Shown piece by piece: positions 46,946 through 55,761 of a DNA stretch of 64,000 nucleotides. The stretch is taken from contig NC_019702.1 in NCBI RefSeq assembly GCF_000317085.1, forward strand, positions 464,394-528,393. The letters are read 5' to 3'. The notes below the pieces were generated by a model that saw only the letters and a list, made by a program, of their open reading frames with translations, made no database searches and was not told the origin of the DNA. Numbering within the stretch: position 1 is the stretch's first letter; the number at the start of each line of letters is the position of its first letter. Source of the stretch: Synechococcus sp. PCC 7502. Its GTDB lineage: Bacteria > Cyanobacteriota > Cyanobacteriia > Pseudanabaenales > Pseudanabaenaceae. A program made the position numbers and the translations under genes.

Positions 46946-49393
46946 TTAAGTAAAAATTGCGCCTCCCTGTAAACGTTGATAGTGATGTTGAAATTCGGTT
47001 TTTAAGGCGGGAAATAACTCTAGGGTTGGGTCTTTTTTCATAATGCGCTCGGCGGCAGCACGGGCAATGGTATAGATTTCTTGACGGGCAGCCTCATCAC
47101 TGAGGCGATCGTCTATGGAAAAACCAGCATGACCCGATTGTTCCTTACCTTCATCTTTACCCTTACCACGCAGTTCAAAGTCCCGTTCCGCAATAAAAAA
47201 ACCATCTTGGGATTGTTCTAATACTTTTAAGCGTTCGATCGCCGTCTCGGATTTAGAAGCACTCATTAATAAACAAAAAGATTGGGCTGCGCCTCTGCCT
47301 ACCCTACCCCGTAATTGATGCAGTTGTGCCAAACCAAAGCGATCGCTATGCTCAATTAACATCACCGAGGCATTGGGAATATCAACGCCGACTTCGACTA
47401 CGGTGGTTGCTACTAAAATCTGGGTTTCTAAGCGACGAAATTGACTGATTGCTTCATCTTTTTCGGCACTACTCATCTGTCCATGCAGTAATCCCACCTT
47501 AAAATTCGGAAATATACTGGCTTGCAAATGTTCTCGCTCCTGCACTGCTGCCCTAATATTCTCCATTTTTTCTGATTCTTCCACCAAGGGCAGAACTATA
47601 TAAGCCTGTCGTCCCTGTGCTACTTCTCGGCGAATTAGATCGTAGGCATCCTTTCGTTGTCCCGCTTTTAATAGGGTGGTGTGAATCGGTTTGCGTCCGG
47701 GGGGTAATTCATCAATAATACTGACTTCGATTTCGGAATTAGTGAGATAAAGTGTCCGAGGAATGGGAGTCGCCGTCATAATCAACACATGGGGATCTTC
47801 CCCTTTCTGTAATAGCTGCGATCGCTGATCCCGCCCAAATCTATGCTGCTCATCAATTACTGCTAAACCCAACTGATTGAAATTTACCGTATCTTGAATT
47901 AGGGCATGGGTACCGATCAGTAAAGGTAATTCTCCCGTTTCCAGTTGGCTTAAAATTTGGCGGCGTTTCGCAGTTTTAGTCGAGCCAGTTAGCAATTCCA
48001 CGGGTAGATGCAGCAGAGTAAACCATTCCAATAATTTGCGATAATGCTGCTCTGCTAATACTTCGGTGGGAGCCATAAACGCTGTTTGGTAGCCTGACTC
48101 GATCGCTGACAATAAAGCATATACAGCCACAATGGTTTTACCCGAACCCACATCTCCTTGGACAAGACGATTCATGGGATTTGGTCTTTGTAAATCTTCT
48201 CTAATCTCGGCGATCGCGCGCTTTTGGGCATTAGTTAACTGAAACGGTAAAATCTCCTCTAGCTTCTCAATTAACTGACTACGAGGAATAAACTGGATCG
48301 CTTTTTGTTGTTGACGACGATAGAGAGCTACTAAACGACGGTAAAAATATTTATCAAAACTAAGCCGCTTAATTGCTGCATTTAATTTTTCGGTATCATC
48401 GGGGTAATGAATCTGGGCGATCGCTTCGGGTAATCCCAGCAAATCATAATCATCCTTAAGCTTTTGGGGAATTGGATCGGCAAGCTTACCAACCGCAGGT
48501 AAACATTTAATAATTGTGCCTCTGACTAATTCGGGACTGACTCCTTCAGTTAAAGGATATACAGGTACTACTCTGCCAATGGTATTTGATTCAATGCGAT
48601 CGCCTGTATGATCCAAAATTTCTAAATCATAATTCTCCAACGTCAAACCATATTTACTCCGCTTTACCATTCCTGATGCTGCCACGGTAGAACCCACAGG
48701 ATATAAACGTTTTTGTTGTTCTTGCCAACCCCGATTGCTGTAGCGTTTCCCCATCCAAAAACGATTGAGCTTAATCTGTCCAGAGCGATCGCGCAAAAGA
48801 ATTTCTACAATCGTTAAGTTCTCATTTTTAGGACTGGTAAAGCAATTAAACCGCCGAATCGTACCAATTACTGTAACTGTATCACCATCATTTAAATCAG
48901 CGATCGCCACCTGTCGTGCATAATCAATGTGATCACGGGGAAAATACCGCAACATATCCCCCACAGTTTCAATATCCAGCAGCTTTAATTTAGAAATTTG
49001 ACTACCATTTAGACCTTCCACCTCACTCAACAGAGTTTCAGGCTTGAGGAATTTAGTTTTAGTAGTAACTAAAGGTTGAGTTTTCGGTTTTTTCTGCTTC
49101 GGTGGCGGGGATTCTGCACTAATTTCCTTACGCCGCACTTCATACAGTAGTCTTCGGGTTTCTGCCACAATAAACTGACGACGGGCAATGGATAAAGAGT
49201 CATATTGCTTAAATTCCTGAGCTAAAGTTTTGGCTTTGCGGCGATCGCTCTCCTCCCAATTTAATTGCTGTGCCAAGCTCAAGTGCATAAAATCAGCAAA
49301 TAGATATTGCCTACCCTGCAAATTACTAAAACTATGCTCTACTTCAATGGTTAATGCTTGTTGTAGCCGACCGATATCAACTGGACTCACCAT
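46946..49393 (-). CDS. recG: ATP-dependent DNA helicase RecG
   Basis: An 815-residue superfamily 2 helicase that remodels stalled forks. After an N-terminal extension of about 120 residues (common in cyanobacteria) comes the wedge/OB domain (T-V-T-V-I-G-T-I-R-R-F, near 172). Helicase motifs follow: G-D-V-G-S-G-K-T (Walker A, about 414), D-E-Q-H-R-F-G (Walker B), T-A-T-P-I-P-R-T and the Q-L-R-G-R-V-G-R-G arginine-finger motif. The gene is intact. Confidence 0.96.
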   Translation of the reverse strand: MVSPVDIGRLQQALTIEVEHSFSNLQGRQYLFADFMHLSLAQQLNWEESDRRKAKTLAQEFKQYDSLSIARRQFIVAETRRLLYEVRRKEISAESPPPKQKKPKTQPLVTTKTKFLKPETLLSEVEGLNGSQISKLKLLDIETVGDMLRYFPRDHIDYARQVAIADLNDGDTVTVIGTIRRFNCFTSPKNENLTIVEILLRDRSGQIKLNRFWMGKRYSNRGWQEQQKRLYPVGSTVAASGMVKRSKYGLTLENYDLEILDHTGDRIESNTIGRVVPVYPLTEGVSPELVRGTIIKCLPAVGKLADPIPQKLKDDYDLLGLPEAIAQIHYPDDTEKLNAAIKRLSFDKYFYRRLVALYRRQQQKAIQFIPRSQLIEKLEEILPFQLTNAQKRAIAEIREDLQRPNPMNRLVQGDVGSGKTIVAVYALLSAIESGYQTAFMAPTEVLAEQHYRKLLEWFTLLHLPVELLTGSTKTAKRRQILSQLETGELPLLIGTHALIQDTVNFNQLGLAVIDEQHRFGRDQRSQLLQKGEDPHVLIMTATPIPRTLYLTNSEIEVSIIDELPPGRKPIHTTLLKAGQRKDAYDLIRREVAQGRQAYIVLPLVEESEKMENIRAAVQEREHLQASIFPNFKVGLLHGQMSSAEKDEAISQFRRLETQILVATTVVEVGVDIPNASVMLIEHSDRFGLAQLHQLRGRVGRGAAQSFCLLMSASKSETAIERLKVLEQSQDGFFIAERDFELRGKGKDEGKEQSGHAGFSIDDRLSDEAARQEIYTIARAAAERIMKKDPTLELFPALKTEFQHHYQRLQGGAIFT

Positions 49394-49692
49394 AGCTAAT
49401 TAGCAGTTCCAAACCATTTTTATTTAAGGATATCTATTAGTTTAGTTGACTAGGCAAGGGCAGCAAAAATATGATCTCCCTCAAGATCGCCTATCTCAAA
49501 AATCTGGATTAAAAAAGTGGCGATCGCTTGGATTACTAAATTTTTGGTTTCAGTTACAATAACTGAGAAGATTATGATTAGTCGGAGGTTAGTATGCTTG
49601 TTTAAATTCCTCAAAAGAGAGCCAGTAATCACAGTACCATTAATCAAATAAGTGGACAGCAACAACAGGAAAAGAAGCTCGAAGGAGGAAGA
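49394..49692. other. Intergenic region upstream of the vapD pseudogene
   Basis: About 300 bases between recG and the vapD remnant. A HIP1 octamer lies near 49520. A minus-strand frame (49450-49665) and short plus-strand frames are open, but none has a family signature or good start signal. On the plus strand a stretch directly before vapD and in frame with it (Q-Q-Q-Q-E-K-K-L-E-G-G-R) might be the tail of a lost partner gene, but I cannot identify it. Confidence 0.4.
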
Positions 49693-49973
49693 GTGTACGC
49701 TATTGCCTTTGACATGGATATTGAGTCGCTGAAGTTGAACTACGGAGACCCCTATAATAGGTATTGCAAAGAAATGGGTTTACCCGCCAGCAAGGTAGTG
49801 TCTATATTTGGGAATAAAAATAAAATATTAATGCTGTTTCCTGCGTTGTAGCTGCGATCGAAGTCTCCAGATCGCTTCCTTAGTTTTCTACATCGGTAAG
49901 AGATATTCGTATGCTGAGAATTGAAGAACTTAACGATCTAATGCCAGCCGTTCAGCAAGGTGGAAGAACATAA
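49693..49973 (+). pseudogene. vapD: VapD-type ribonuclease pseudogene
   Basis: A strong AAGGAGG (49682-49688) precedes GTG 49693, from which reads the VapD opening Y-A-I-A-F-D-M-D-I-E-S-L-K. The catalytic-type aspartates and Y-G-D-P-Y-N-R follow. The frame then fails: the next VapD block, G-F-T-R-Q-Q-G-S-V-Y-I, is in another frame from 49776. It is followed by V-S-C-V-V-A-A-I-E-V-S-R and S-V-R-D-I-R-M-L-R-I-E-E-L, interrupted by in-frame TAA, TAA and TAG. Roughly 10 codons seem lost at the junction. Intact VapD is about 90-95 residues with a Cas2-like RNase fold. Only a 52-residue remnant could be made. Confidence 0.82.
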
Positions 49974-50126
49974 CAAATCTATTTTCTCTTGGGCTGAGAG
50001 TTATAAGTTAAGAGTTAGGAGCTTCTCGAGGAGATTGTGAGAGCCACCTGAAAAGACACCTGTGAGATTTTTAGTAACTTATTTAGGAACTTATATGGCT
50101 TACCCTAACCTTCTGCTAAACATGAA

Positions 50127-51476
50127 ATGGCTGTAATTATTGCAGGAGAACGGAGTGGAGTAGGTAAGACCACAGTAACCTTGGCTTTATTGGCAGCAAT
50201 GGTATCTCAGGATCAAAGTGTCCAGTCTTTTAAAATTGGTCCCGACTACATTGACCCCATGTTTCATAGCAAAATTACGGGAAGAGCCTGTCGGAATCTT
50301 GATCCAGTTTTAACGTCAGAACAGTATGTGCAGTCATGCTTTGCTAAATACTCTCAACCTGCTGAATATGCCCTAATTGAAGGGGTAATGGGATTATTTG
50401 ATGGGTCAACGGGTCGGGATGATACTGCCAGCACTGCCCATATTGCGCGGTTACTAAATATTCCCGTAGTTTTAATTTTGAACTGTGCTAGTACTTCTCG
50501 ATCTATAGCAGCGATCTCCCACGGGTATCGAACCTTTGATCCAAGAATAAATATAGCTGGGGTAATTTTGAATCGGGTGGGTAGCGATCGCCACTTAGAA
50601 TTATTAACACAGGCATTAGAACCCTTGCATCTACCAATTTTAGGAGTGCTACGCCGTCAAGATGACATTACTATTCCCGATCGCCACTTAGGATTAATAC
50701 CCACAGGTGAAATAACTAATTTTAATTTAGTGCTGGATCGCCTCACACAATTGGGTAAAACCTGTTTTGATTGGCAAAAATTATTACCTTTAATGAAAAC
50801 CGAAGCCCCGACCACCGCAAATATCTTGGAATCAAATCTAATTAAACAGCCAGTCAGAATTGCGATCGCCCAAGATGCTGCCTTTAACTTTTACTATGCA
50901 GATAACTTAGATATGCTTAGCAATATGGGAGCCGAACTAGTCCCGTGGAGTCCAATTCAAGATACAGCTATACCTCCAAATATTCAAGGTTTATATTTTG
51001 GTGGTGGATTTCCTGAAGTCTTTGCCCCACAGCTATCCGCTAATCAATCAGCAAGGAACTCGGTAAAAACAGCAATTAAATCAGGCATACCCACGATCGC
51101 TGAATGTGGCGGTTTAATGTATCTCTGCGATCGCCTTGAAGATTTTGATCATAATTTATATGCAATGGTGGGGATTTTTCCAACTACGGCAGTAATGGGT
51201 AAAAGGTTAACCCTTGGCTACCGTCAGGCTCTAGCATTAACAGATTCTTGCTTAGTTAAAACTGGCGATCGCATTTGGGGGCATGAGTTCCATCGTTCTA
51301 CTTTAACGGAATCTAGTAATTTGCCTTTATTTAACCTATCGGGTTTTGACTCTGGATTACAATTCCCCGCCGAAGGGTGGCAGAAATATCAAGTTCATGC
51401 TTCCTATGTGCATCTGCATTTTGGGGCGCAACCGCATTTAGTAGAGAGATTCTTAGGTTGCTGTTTGGGATATTAG
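50127..51476 (+). CDS. cobB: Cobyrinate a,c-diamide synthase
   Basis: A 449-residue glutamine amidotransferase (CobB/CbiA). The N-terminal P-loop domain opens V-I-I-A-G-E-R-S-G-V-G-K-T-T. The C-terminal class I amidotransferase-like domain contains G-L-Y-F-G-G-G-F-P-E and the catalytic cysteine in I-A-E-C-G-G-L-M-Y-L, with the late His in H-A-S-Y-V-H-L-H. It amidates the a and c side chains of cobyrinic acid using glutamine and ATP. I found no B12 riboswitch in the 150 bases upstream. It converges on the cobW-type gene. Confidence 0.93.
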   Translation: MAVIIAGERSGVGKTTVTLALLAAMVSQDQSVQSFKIGPDYIDPMFHSKITGRACRNLDPVLTSEQYVQSCFAKYSQPAEYALIEGVMGLFDGSTGRDDTASTAHIARLLNIPVVLILNCASTSRSIAAISHGYRTFDPRINIAGVILNRVGSDRHLELLTQALEPLHLPILGVLRRQDDITIPDRHLGLIPTGEITNFNLVLDRLTQLGKTCFDWQKLLPLMKTEAPTTANILESNLIKQPVRIAIAQDAAFNFYYADNLDMLSNMGAELVPWSPIQDTAIPPNIQGLYFGGGFPEVFAPQLSANQSARNSVKTAIKSGIPTIAECGGLMYLCDRLEDFDHNLYAMVGIFPTTAVMGKRLTLGYRQALALTDSCLVKTGDRIWGHEFHRSTLTESSNLPLFNLSGFDSGLQFPAEGWQKYQVHASYVHLHFGAQPHLVERFLGCCLGY

Positions 51477-51492
51477 ATATTAGTCATATCTT

Positions 51493-52497
51493 CTAAGCTT
51501 TGCATCCTAGGAATCCTTGCCGCAGTTCTGTTTCATTTAAGTTCCGTCCAATAAAGACGATTTCATTTTTACGAGTTTCCTCTTTTTGCCAAGGGCGATC
51601 GCTTTTCCCATCAAAGATCATGTGAACTCCTTGAAATACAAATCGATTAGCTTCTCCATCAATATTTAGAATCCCTTTCATCCGAAAAATATCTGCACCT
51701 TTGGTACTTAAAAGCTGATCCAGCCACTCATTGAGCTTGATGCCGTCCATTGCCCCACTTTCGACAATTGCCACAGATTTAACGGTTTGATCATGTTCAT
51801 GATGGTGGTGGTGATCATGGTGATGTTCGTGATCGTGATGATCAACTTCCTTATGCAGAAAGTGCGGATCGATTTCTAAGGCTCGGCTAAGGTCAAAGGC
51901 TCCCACATCTAAAATAGAAGACATTTCCACCTGAGCGGATTGAGTATGATAAATTTTGGCGATCGCATTCATGGATCGGATTTTTGTTTCCAGTGCTGTG
52001 AGGATTTCTGGAGTAACAAGGTCAATCTTATTTAATAAAATTACATCGGCAAAGGCAATTTGTTCTTGGGCTTCGCTACTATCCCAATGCTGAGAAATAT
52101 GCTTAGTATCAACCACAGTTACCACAGCATCTAAATGAGTTTTAGCTTTGACATCATCATCACTAAAAAAGGTTTGAATTACTGGCGCAGGATCAGCCAA
52201 ACCCGTAGTCTCTATTAATAAATGATCAAAGTTGCGTCGCATCAGTTTAGTGATAATACGGATCAAATCACCCCTAACTGTGCAGCAAATACAGCCATTA
52301 TTCATTTCAAAAATTTCTTCATCGGTGCTGACAACTAGTTGCTGATCAATGCCAATTTCGCCAAATTCATTGACAATAACTGCCACTTTCTTACCATGCT
52401 CATAGGTCAAAATATGATTGAGTAGGGTGGTTTTTCCTGCCCCTAAATATCCTGTGAGTACGGTTACAGGCACGGATGGTTTGGCAATCACATTCAT
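51493..52497 (-). CDS. CobW/COG0523-family G3E GTPase, His-rich metallochaperone
   Basis: A 334-residue G3E GTPase. It shows [13 protein letters not shown] (P-loop, about 16-28), the metal-binding motif C-I-C-C-T-V-R (about 69-75), T-T-G-L-A-D-P and N-K-I-D. An internal histidine-rich run (about residues 216-238) alternates H with D and E and probably binds zinc or another metal. Relatives are zinc or cobalt chaperones; the CobW name comes from B12 clusters, and a cobB gene does sit next door in convergent orientation. No Zur-type palindrome was seen upstream. Confidence 0.9.
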   Translation of the reverse strand: MNVIAKPSVPVTVLTGYLGAGKTTLLNHILTYEHGKKVAVIVNEFGEIGIDQQLVVSTDEEIFEMNNGCICCTVRGDLIRIITKLMRRNFDHLLIETTGLADPAPVIQTFFSDDDVKAKTHLDAVVTVVDTKHISQHWDSSEAQEQIAFADVILLNKIDLVTPEILTALETKIRSMNAIAKIYHTQSAQVEMSSILDVGAFDLSRALEIDPHFLHKEVDHHDHEHHHDHHHHHEHDQTVKSVAIVESGAMDGIKLNEWLDQLLSTKGADIFRMKGILNIDGEANRFVFQGVHMIFDGKSDRPWQKEETRKNEIVFIGRNLNETELRQGFLGCKA

Positions 52498-52631
52498 AAT
52501 ATCTAAATTAATCGATAACTTAAAATCGCAATACTGTTTATAGGTTAGCTTATTAGGCTAGCTCATAGGTTAACTAATCAATACAAGTACTGGCTCGGAA
52601 ATATCTTATAAACCTAAGTACTTAGTAATAA

Positions 52632-53162
52632 TTACTCATGACAGGAATAATAAAAACCTAAGGCGATCGCTACCATATAGACCATAAATGCCACTACATA
52701 CACAAAGTTACCAATAGCTACATCTGCTTGGAGAAGATTGAGTTTGCCAAAAATGTAAAACCAATCATGGGTAACAGCTTCACCCCCAAGTAAAGGTAAA
52801 AATTGAGTTCTAGCATCTTTCATATAGCGGGAAACATCAAAAAGATTGATCGAAACCCAAAATAGAGTGATAGCCCCAGAATATCTTTCTTGACGGATGA
52901 AAAAGTAGACTGTAATACCTATGGGAACAATAAGCTGCATCAGAGTTCCCCCCAGAAACATGATGAATTCACCCAAGAGCCTAAAAATAGCATGACCTGC
53001 TTCATGCACGATTAGATCAAAGTTATGAATAAATAAAAAGTTGTCATAATCCATCGCTCCCCTAAACCCATAGATAGCGAGTAAAAATATAAACCCTGCC
53101 TTGCCGAGATCAATTCTTATCTTTGGCTGTTGAGGAGAAGAATTAGGATTACGAGGTGTCAT
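52632..53162 (-). CDS. Membrane protein with HExxH motif
   Basis: A 176-residue protein with about four or five transmembrane helices and a zinc-protease-like motif H-E-A-G-H (about residues 53-57, in L-I-V-H-E-A-G-H-A-I-F). The layout (HExxH at a helix start, short protein) recalls minimal M50-like or other membrane metalloproteins. No second ligand motif is certain. It begins 5 bases after the Rubisco activase stop on the same strand, so the two are an operon. Function unknown. Confidence 0.7.
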   Translation of the reverse strand: MTPRNPNSSPQQPKIRIDLGKAGFIFLLAIYGFRGAMDYDNFLFIHNFDLIVHEAGHAIFRLLGEFIMFLGGTLMQLIVPIGITVYFFIRQERYSGAITLFWVSINLFDVSRYMKDARTQFLPLLGGEAVTHDWFYIFGKLNLLQADVAIGNFVYVVAFMVYMVAIALGFYYSCHE

Positions 53163-53167
53163 AGTTC

Positions 53168-54424
53168 CTAGGGGCGAATAATTACCTCTTGCAGAACTCG
53201 GATTTGAGTTTTAGGGTTGTATCCTACTAAGCGAATGAAAGATTTAGGATGATCTTCCACACAGGATTGAATTTCCTGCATAGCTTCGGTTACATTCTGG
53301 GGTTGATGCTGCCACTGCCAACTCCGCCAACTATTTTGTGCCTTTTCACGGGGTGTGGCAATTTCCAAACTTAAACGTCCACCCTGTCTAAGTCCATTTT
53401 CTAGTAAGCGTTCAATCTCAGTGTAAGTGCCAGATAAATTATTAGGTAATTCTTGTAATGGAGTTGATGCGTGATCTTTAGATAAATAATCCTTGGCAGG
53501 TTCTGAAGTAGATATTGGTGGTACGGCGATCGCAATAGTTTTTTGCCCAGTGGTGTACTCCTCAACCAATCCCCTAGACTGCACCCGTTGCTGTTCATGT
53601 ACCATCATATTTCCCAACTTAATCAAGTAGGGTAAGCCAAAGTTAGGAGACTGTTGGAACTTTACAGTTAGATCAGGATTATTAACGATATGGGTGGAGA
53701 CCTTATTTATGCCAATTTCCCGAATAAAATCTCGTACCTGTTGATCATAAACCTGCGATCGCAATGCTCCAAAAAAGTCTATAGATTGATGAGGAAAATT
53801 ACTAATTAGTTCTTCAACATTCTGTTCAGTTAAGCCATCTGCTTTAAAAATTCCCGTCACAATCCCAATCCGATCTTCCTTTGTTGGCTCCCAATAAAAT
53901 TTCTCCATTCTGCCATCTCGCAACAACGGCGCATACAGAGTGGAAAAGTCATTACCTGTAAGTAAAATTGGCACACGACTAATAGGTTCAGTTTCATAGC
54001 TACCGGGCAACTGCACATCGGTTGGGTTATCAGCAATATTCATCAAGGTGCCATTTACAAGCTGAGTGTTCACCGTGTATTGGGTAGAGCTATCAACCCT
54101 TCCCGCCCCAGCATCAATATCATTAATGAGTAGCACACACATTTTGCCCCTAACTTTAATGAGGTCGGCTGCCTCACGATACCGAGTCCGAATTAGCCGC
54201 ACTGGATCACCAGCATCGGGACTTTCCAACTCACCTGCGGACATTCTGACTGGCTCAATTCCCATGAGCTTAAAGACTAATTCACACTGAAATGATTTAC
54301 CTTCACCTTTTCTACCATGAATACCCAAGATTAAGGGCACAGTTAAACCGGGAAGATTGAGAAAATTTTTGGTGATATGTACCGCCAACTTATCCAAAAA
54401 ACGGGGAGAAATGTAATAGTTCAT
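53168..54424 (-). CDS. rca: Rubisco activase with C-terminal SSU-like domain
   Basis: A 418-residue AAA+ protein. The N-terminal part matches plant and cyanobacterial Rca: G-I-H-G-R-K-G-E-G-K-S-F-Q-C-E-L-V-F (Walker A, about 33-50), I-N-D-I-D-A-G-A-G-R (Walker B) and R-D-G-R-M-E-K-F-Y-W-E-P (arginine region). After a linker of about 35 residues comes a domain like the Rubisco-small-subunit-like (SSUL) modules of CcmM: L-R-Q-G-G-R-L-S-L-E-I-A, W-R-S-W-Q-W, then F-I-R-L-V-G-Y-N-P-K-T. SSUL domains tether activase to Rubisco in carboxysomes. It heads a pair with the HExxH membrane gene. Confidence 0.9.
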   Translation of the reverse strand: MNYYISPRFLDKLAVHITKNFLNLPGLTVPLILGIHGRKGEGKSFQCELVFKLMGIEPVRMSAGELESPDAGDPVRLIRTRYREAADLIKVRGKMCVLLINDIDAGAGRVDSSTQYTVNTQLVNGTLMNIADNPTDVQLPGSYETEPISRVPILLTGNDFSTLYAPLLRDGRMEKFYWEPTKEDRIGIVTGIFKADGLTEQNVEELISNFPHQSIDFFGALRSQVYDQQVRDFIREIGINKVSTHIVNNPDLTVKFQQSPNFGLPYLIKLGNMMVHEQQRVQSRGLVEEYTTGQKTIAIAVPPISTSEPAKDYLSKDHASTPLQELPNNLSGTYTEIERLLENGLRQGGRLSLEIATPREKAQNSWRSWQWQHQPQNVTEAMQEIQSCVEDHPKSFIRLVGYNPKTQIRVLQEVIIRP

Positions 54425-54560
54425 GATCAGTGAGCAGAACCCAGATTTTGATCTAGGTAAATATTGTAGTTAAATTTACATTTAGTCCTAAAAGTTAGCA
54501 TATTTATTGAAAATCTATTTGCAGTGGTGTTATAAATTAGTTTTATTAAATAATTAGGAT

Positions 54561-54782
54561 ATGATCACAGCCGCTGTTGTTTACATAGTAGTATCAGTTC
54601 TGCTCATAGTGGCATCATCTCTAATTTTTCTCAAGGCGTTGCAGTCCTTAAGACAGGGAAGCAGTATAAAGCCTACAGAAATTTCAGGCTCTAAACCTGT
54701 GGTATTGAGTGAGCTTAAAAACCGTGAAGAAATTATTGCCCAACTGGAACGGCAATTTCGCAGCAGTCCATCAGACCTATAA
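54561..54782 (+). CDS. Small single-pass membrane protein
   Basis: A 73-residue protein with one N-terminal helix (about 3-24, A-A-V-V-Y-I-V-V-S-V-L-L-I-V-A-S) and a hydrophilic tail containing N-R-E-E-I-I-A-Q-L-E-R-Q-F-R. It stands 40 bases before ftsQ on the same strand. I do not recognise the family. Confidence 0.55.
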   Translation: MITAAVVYIVVSVLLIVASSLIFLKALQSLRQGSSIKPTEISGSKPVVLSELKNREEIIAQLERQFRSSPSDL

Positions 54783-54822
54783 CCATGTCTATAAATCAAG
54801 CTTGATCTATAGATTATAAACT

Positions 54823-55659
54823 ATGTCTAATCGGTATCCTGAATATCCCGAAGGGGATGTAAACTTTGCAGAGCGACGTCGGCAACGCAAACAAAAGCTG
54901 CGTGAAGAATTTTTTAAAGATAAAGCTCCTGCCCTAAAGATGGCTTGGCGAATTTTTGTGTCATCGGGCATATTAATAGCTGGGGTTTGGCTGGTCTCCT
55001 TACCAATGTGGAACTTAACCAGTTCTAATCAAATACAGGTGCAGGGGGTGCGCTTACTATCAGCTAATCAATTAAAAGAACAAATTGTAATTCAGTATCC
55101 TTTATATATTTTTCGGGTGCAGGCACAGGCGATCGCCGCCCAGTTGGAAAAAAAGGCTCCAGTTTATAATGTGGTTGTGAAACGGTCTTTATTCCCTTTG
55201 AAATTGACTGTAATCGTGCAGGAACGTCAGCCAGTTGCCAATGCGATTTTAGATGGGCAGTCAGGATATATAGACCTGAAAGGAGTGTGGATTTCTGAAA
55301 AAAGTTATCCTCCTAATTTGAAAAAACCTGAACTTACGGTACTTGGGATAAATCAACGGGTTTTAGGGTTATGGCGGCGGCTTTATACCCAGATTAGTCG
55401 TAGTCCTATTAAAATTTTTAAACTAGATTTTCGCAGTGCTGATAACTTAATTTTAAGTACGGAACTGGGCTTAATTCATTGTGGTGACTATACCTACGAC
55501 AAAATGGAAAAACAAATCCAAATGTTAGATCGCCTCAGAAATTTACCGAAATCCACAACCAATCTGAAATTCACCCATATAGACTTAATTAACCCTAACT
55601 TTCCCGTAGTCGATGGGGTAAAGCCCACTCAAACTGAGACTAAGCCACAGGTAAATTGA
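54823..55659 (+). CDS. ftsQ: Cell division protein FtsQ
   Basis: A 278-residue divisome protein. A charged cytoplasmic N-terminus is followed by one transmembrane helix (about 42-62) and a POTRA domain (Q-V-Q-G-V-R-L-L-S-A-N-Q-L, about 72-84). The FtsQ beta domain comes next, with V-K-R-S-L-F-P-L-K-L-T-V and R-Q-P-V-A. It links FtsZ-ring components to wall synthesis. In many cyanobacteria ftsZ follows ftsQ; here an LpxB-related gene follows after 102 bases instead. Confidence 0.9.
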   Translation: MSNRYPEYPEGDVNFAERRRQRKQKLREEFFKDKAPALKMAWRIFVSSGILIAGVWLVSLPMWNLTSSNQIQVQGVRLLSANQLKEQIVIQYPLYIFRVQAQAIAAQLEKKAPVYNVVVKRSLFPLKLTVIVQERQPVANAILDGQSGYIDLKGVWISEKSYPPNLKKPELTVLGINQRVLGLWRRLYTQISRSPIKIFKLDFRSADNLILSTELGLIHCGDYTYDKMEKQIQMLDRLRNLPKSTTNLKFTHIDLINPNFPVVDGVKPTQTETKPQVN

Positions 55660-55761
55660 TATTGGTAATTGTAGTAACAGATGTCACTGATTTGGAAAAC
55701 TAGCTTAAAAACTAAAATTTATACTGTCACTTAACTATTACTCAAAAACTGCGATCGCATA

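Noticed and set aside
49450-49665. 71-residue minus-strand frame between recG and the vapD remnant
   Set aside because: No family signature, no Shine-Dalgarno, and composition unlike neighbouring genes; likely a chance frame.
49974-50126. Possible cobalamin riboswitch before cobB
   Set aside because: GAGAGCCACCTG looked B12-box-like at first, but the core does not match the consensus, and no supporting helices could be drawn.
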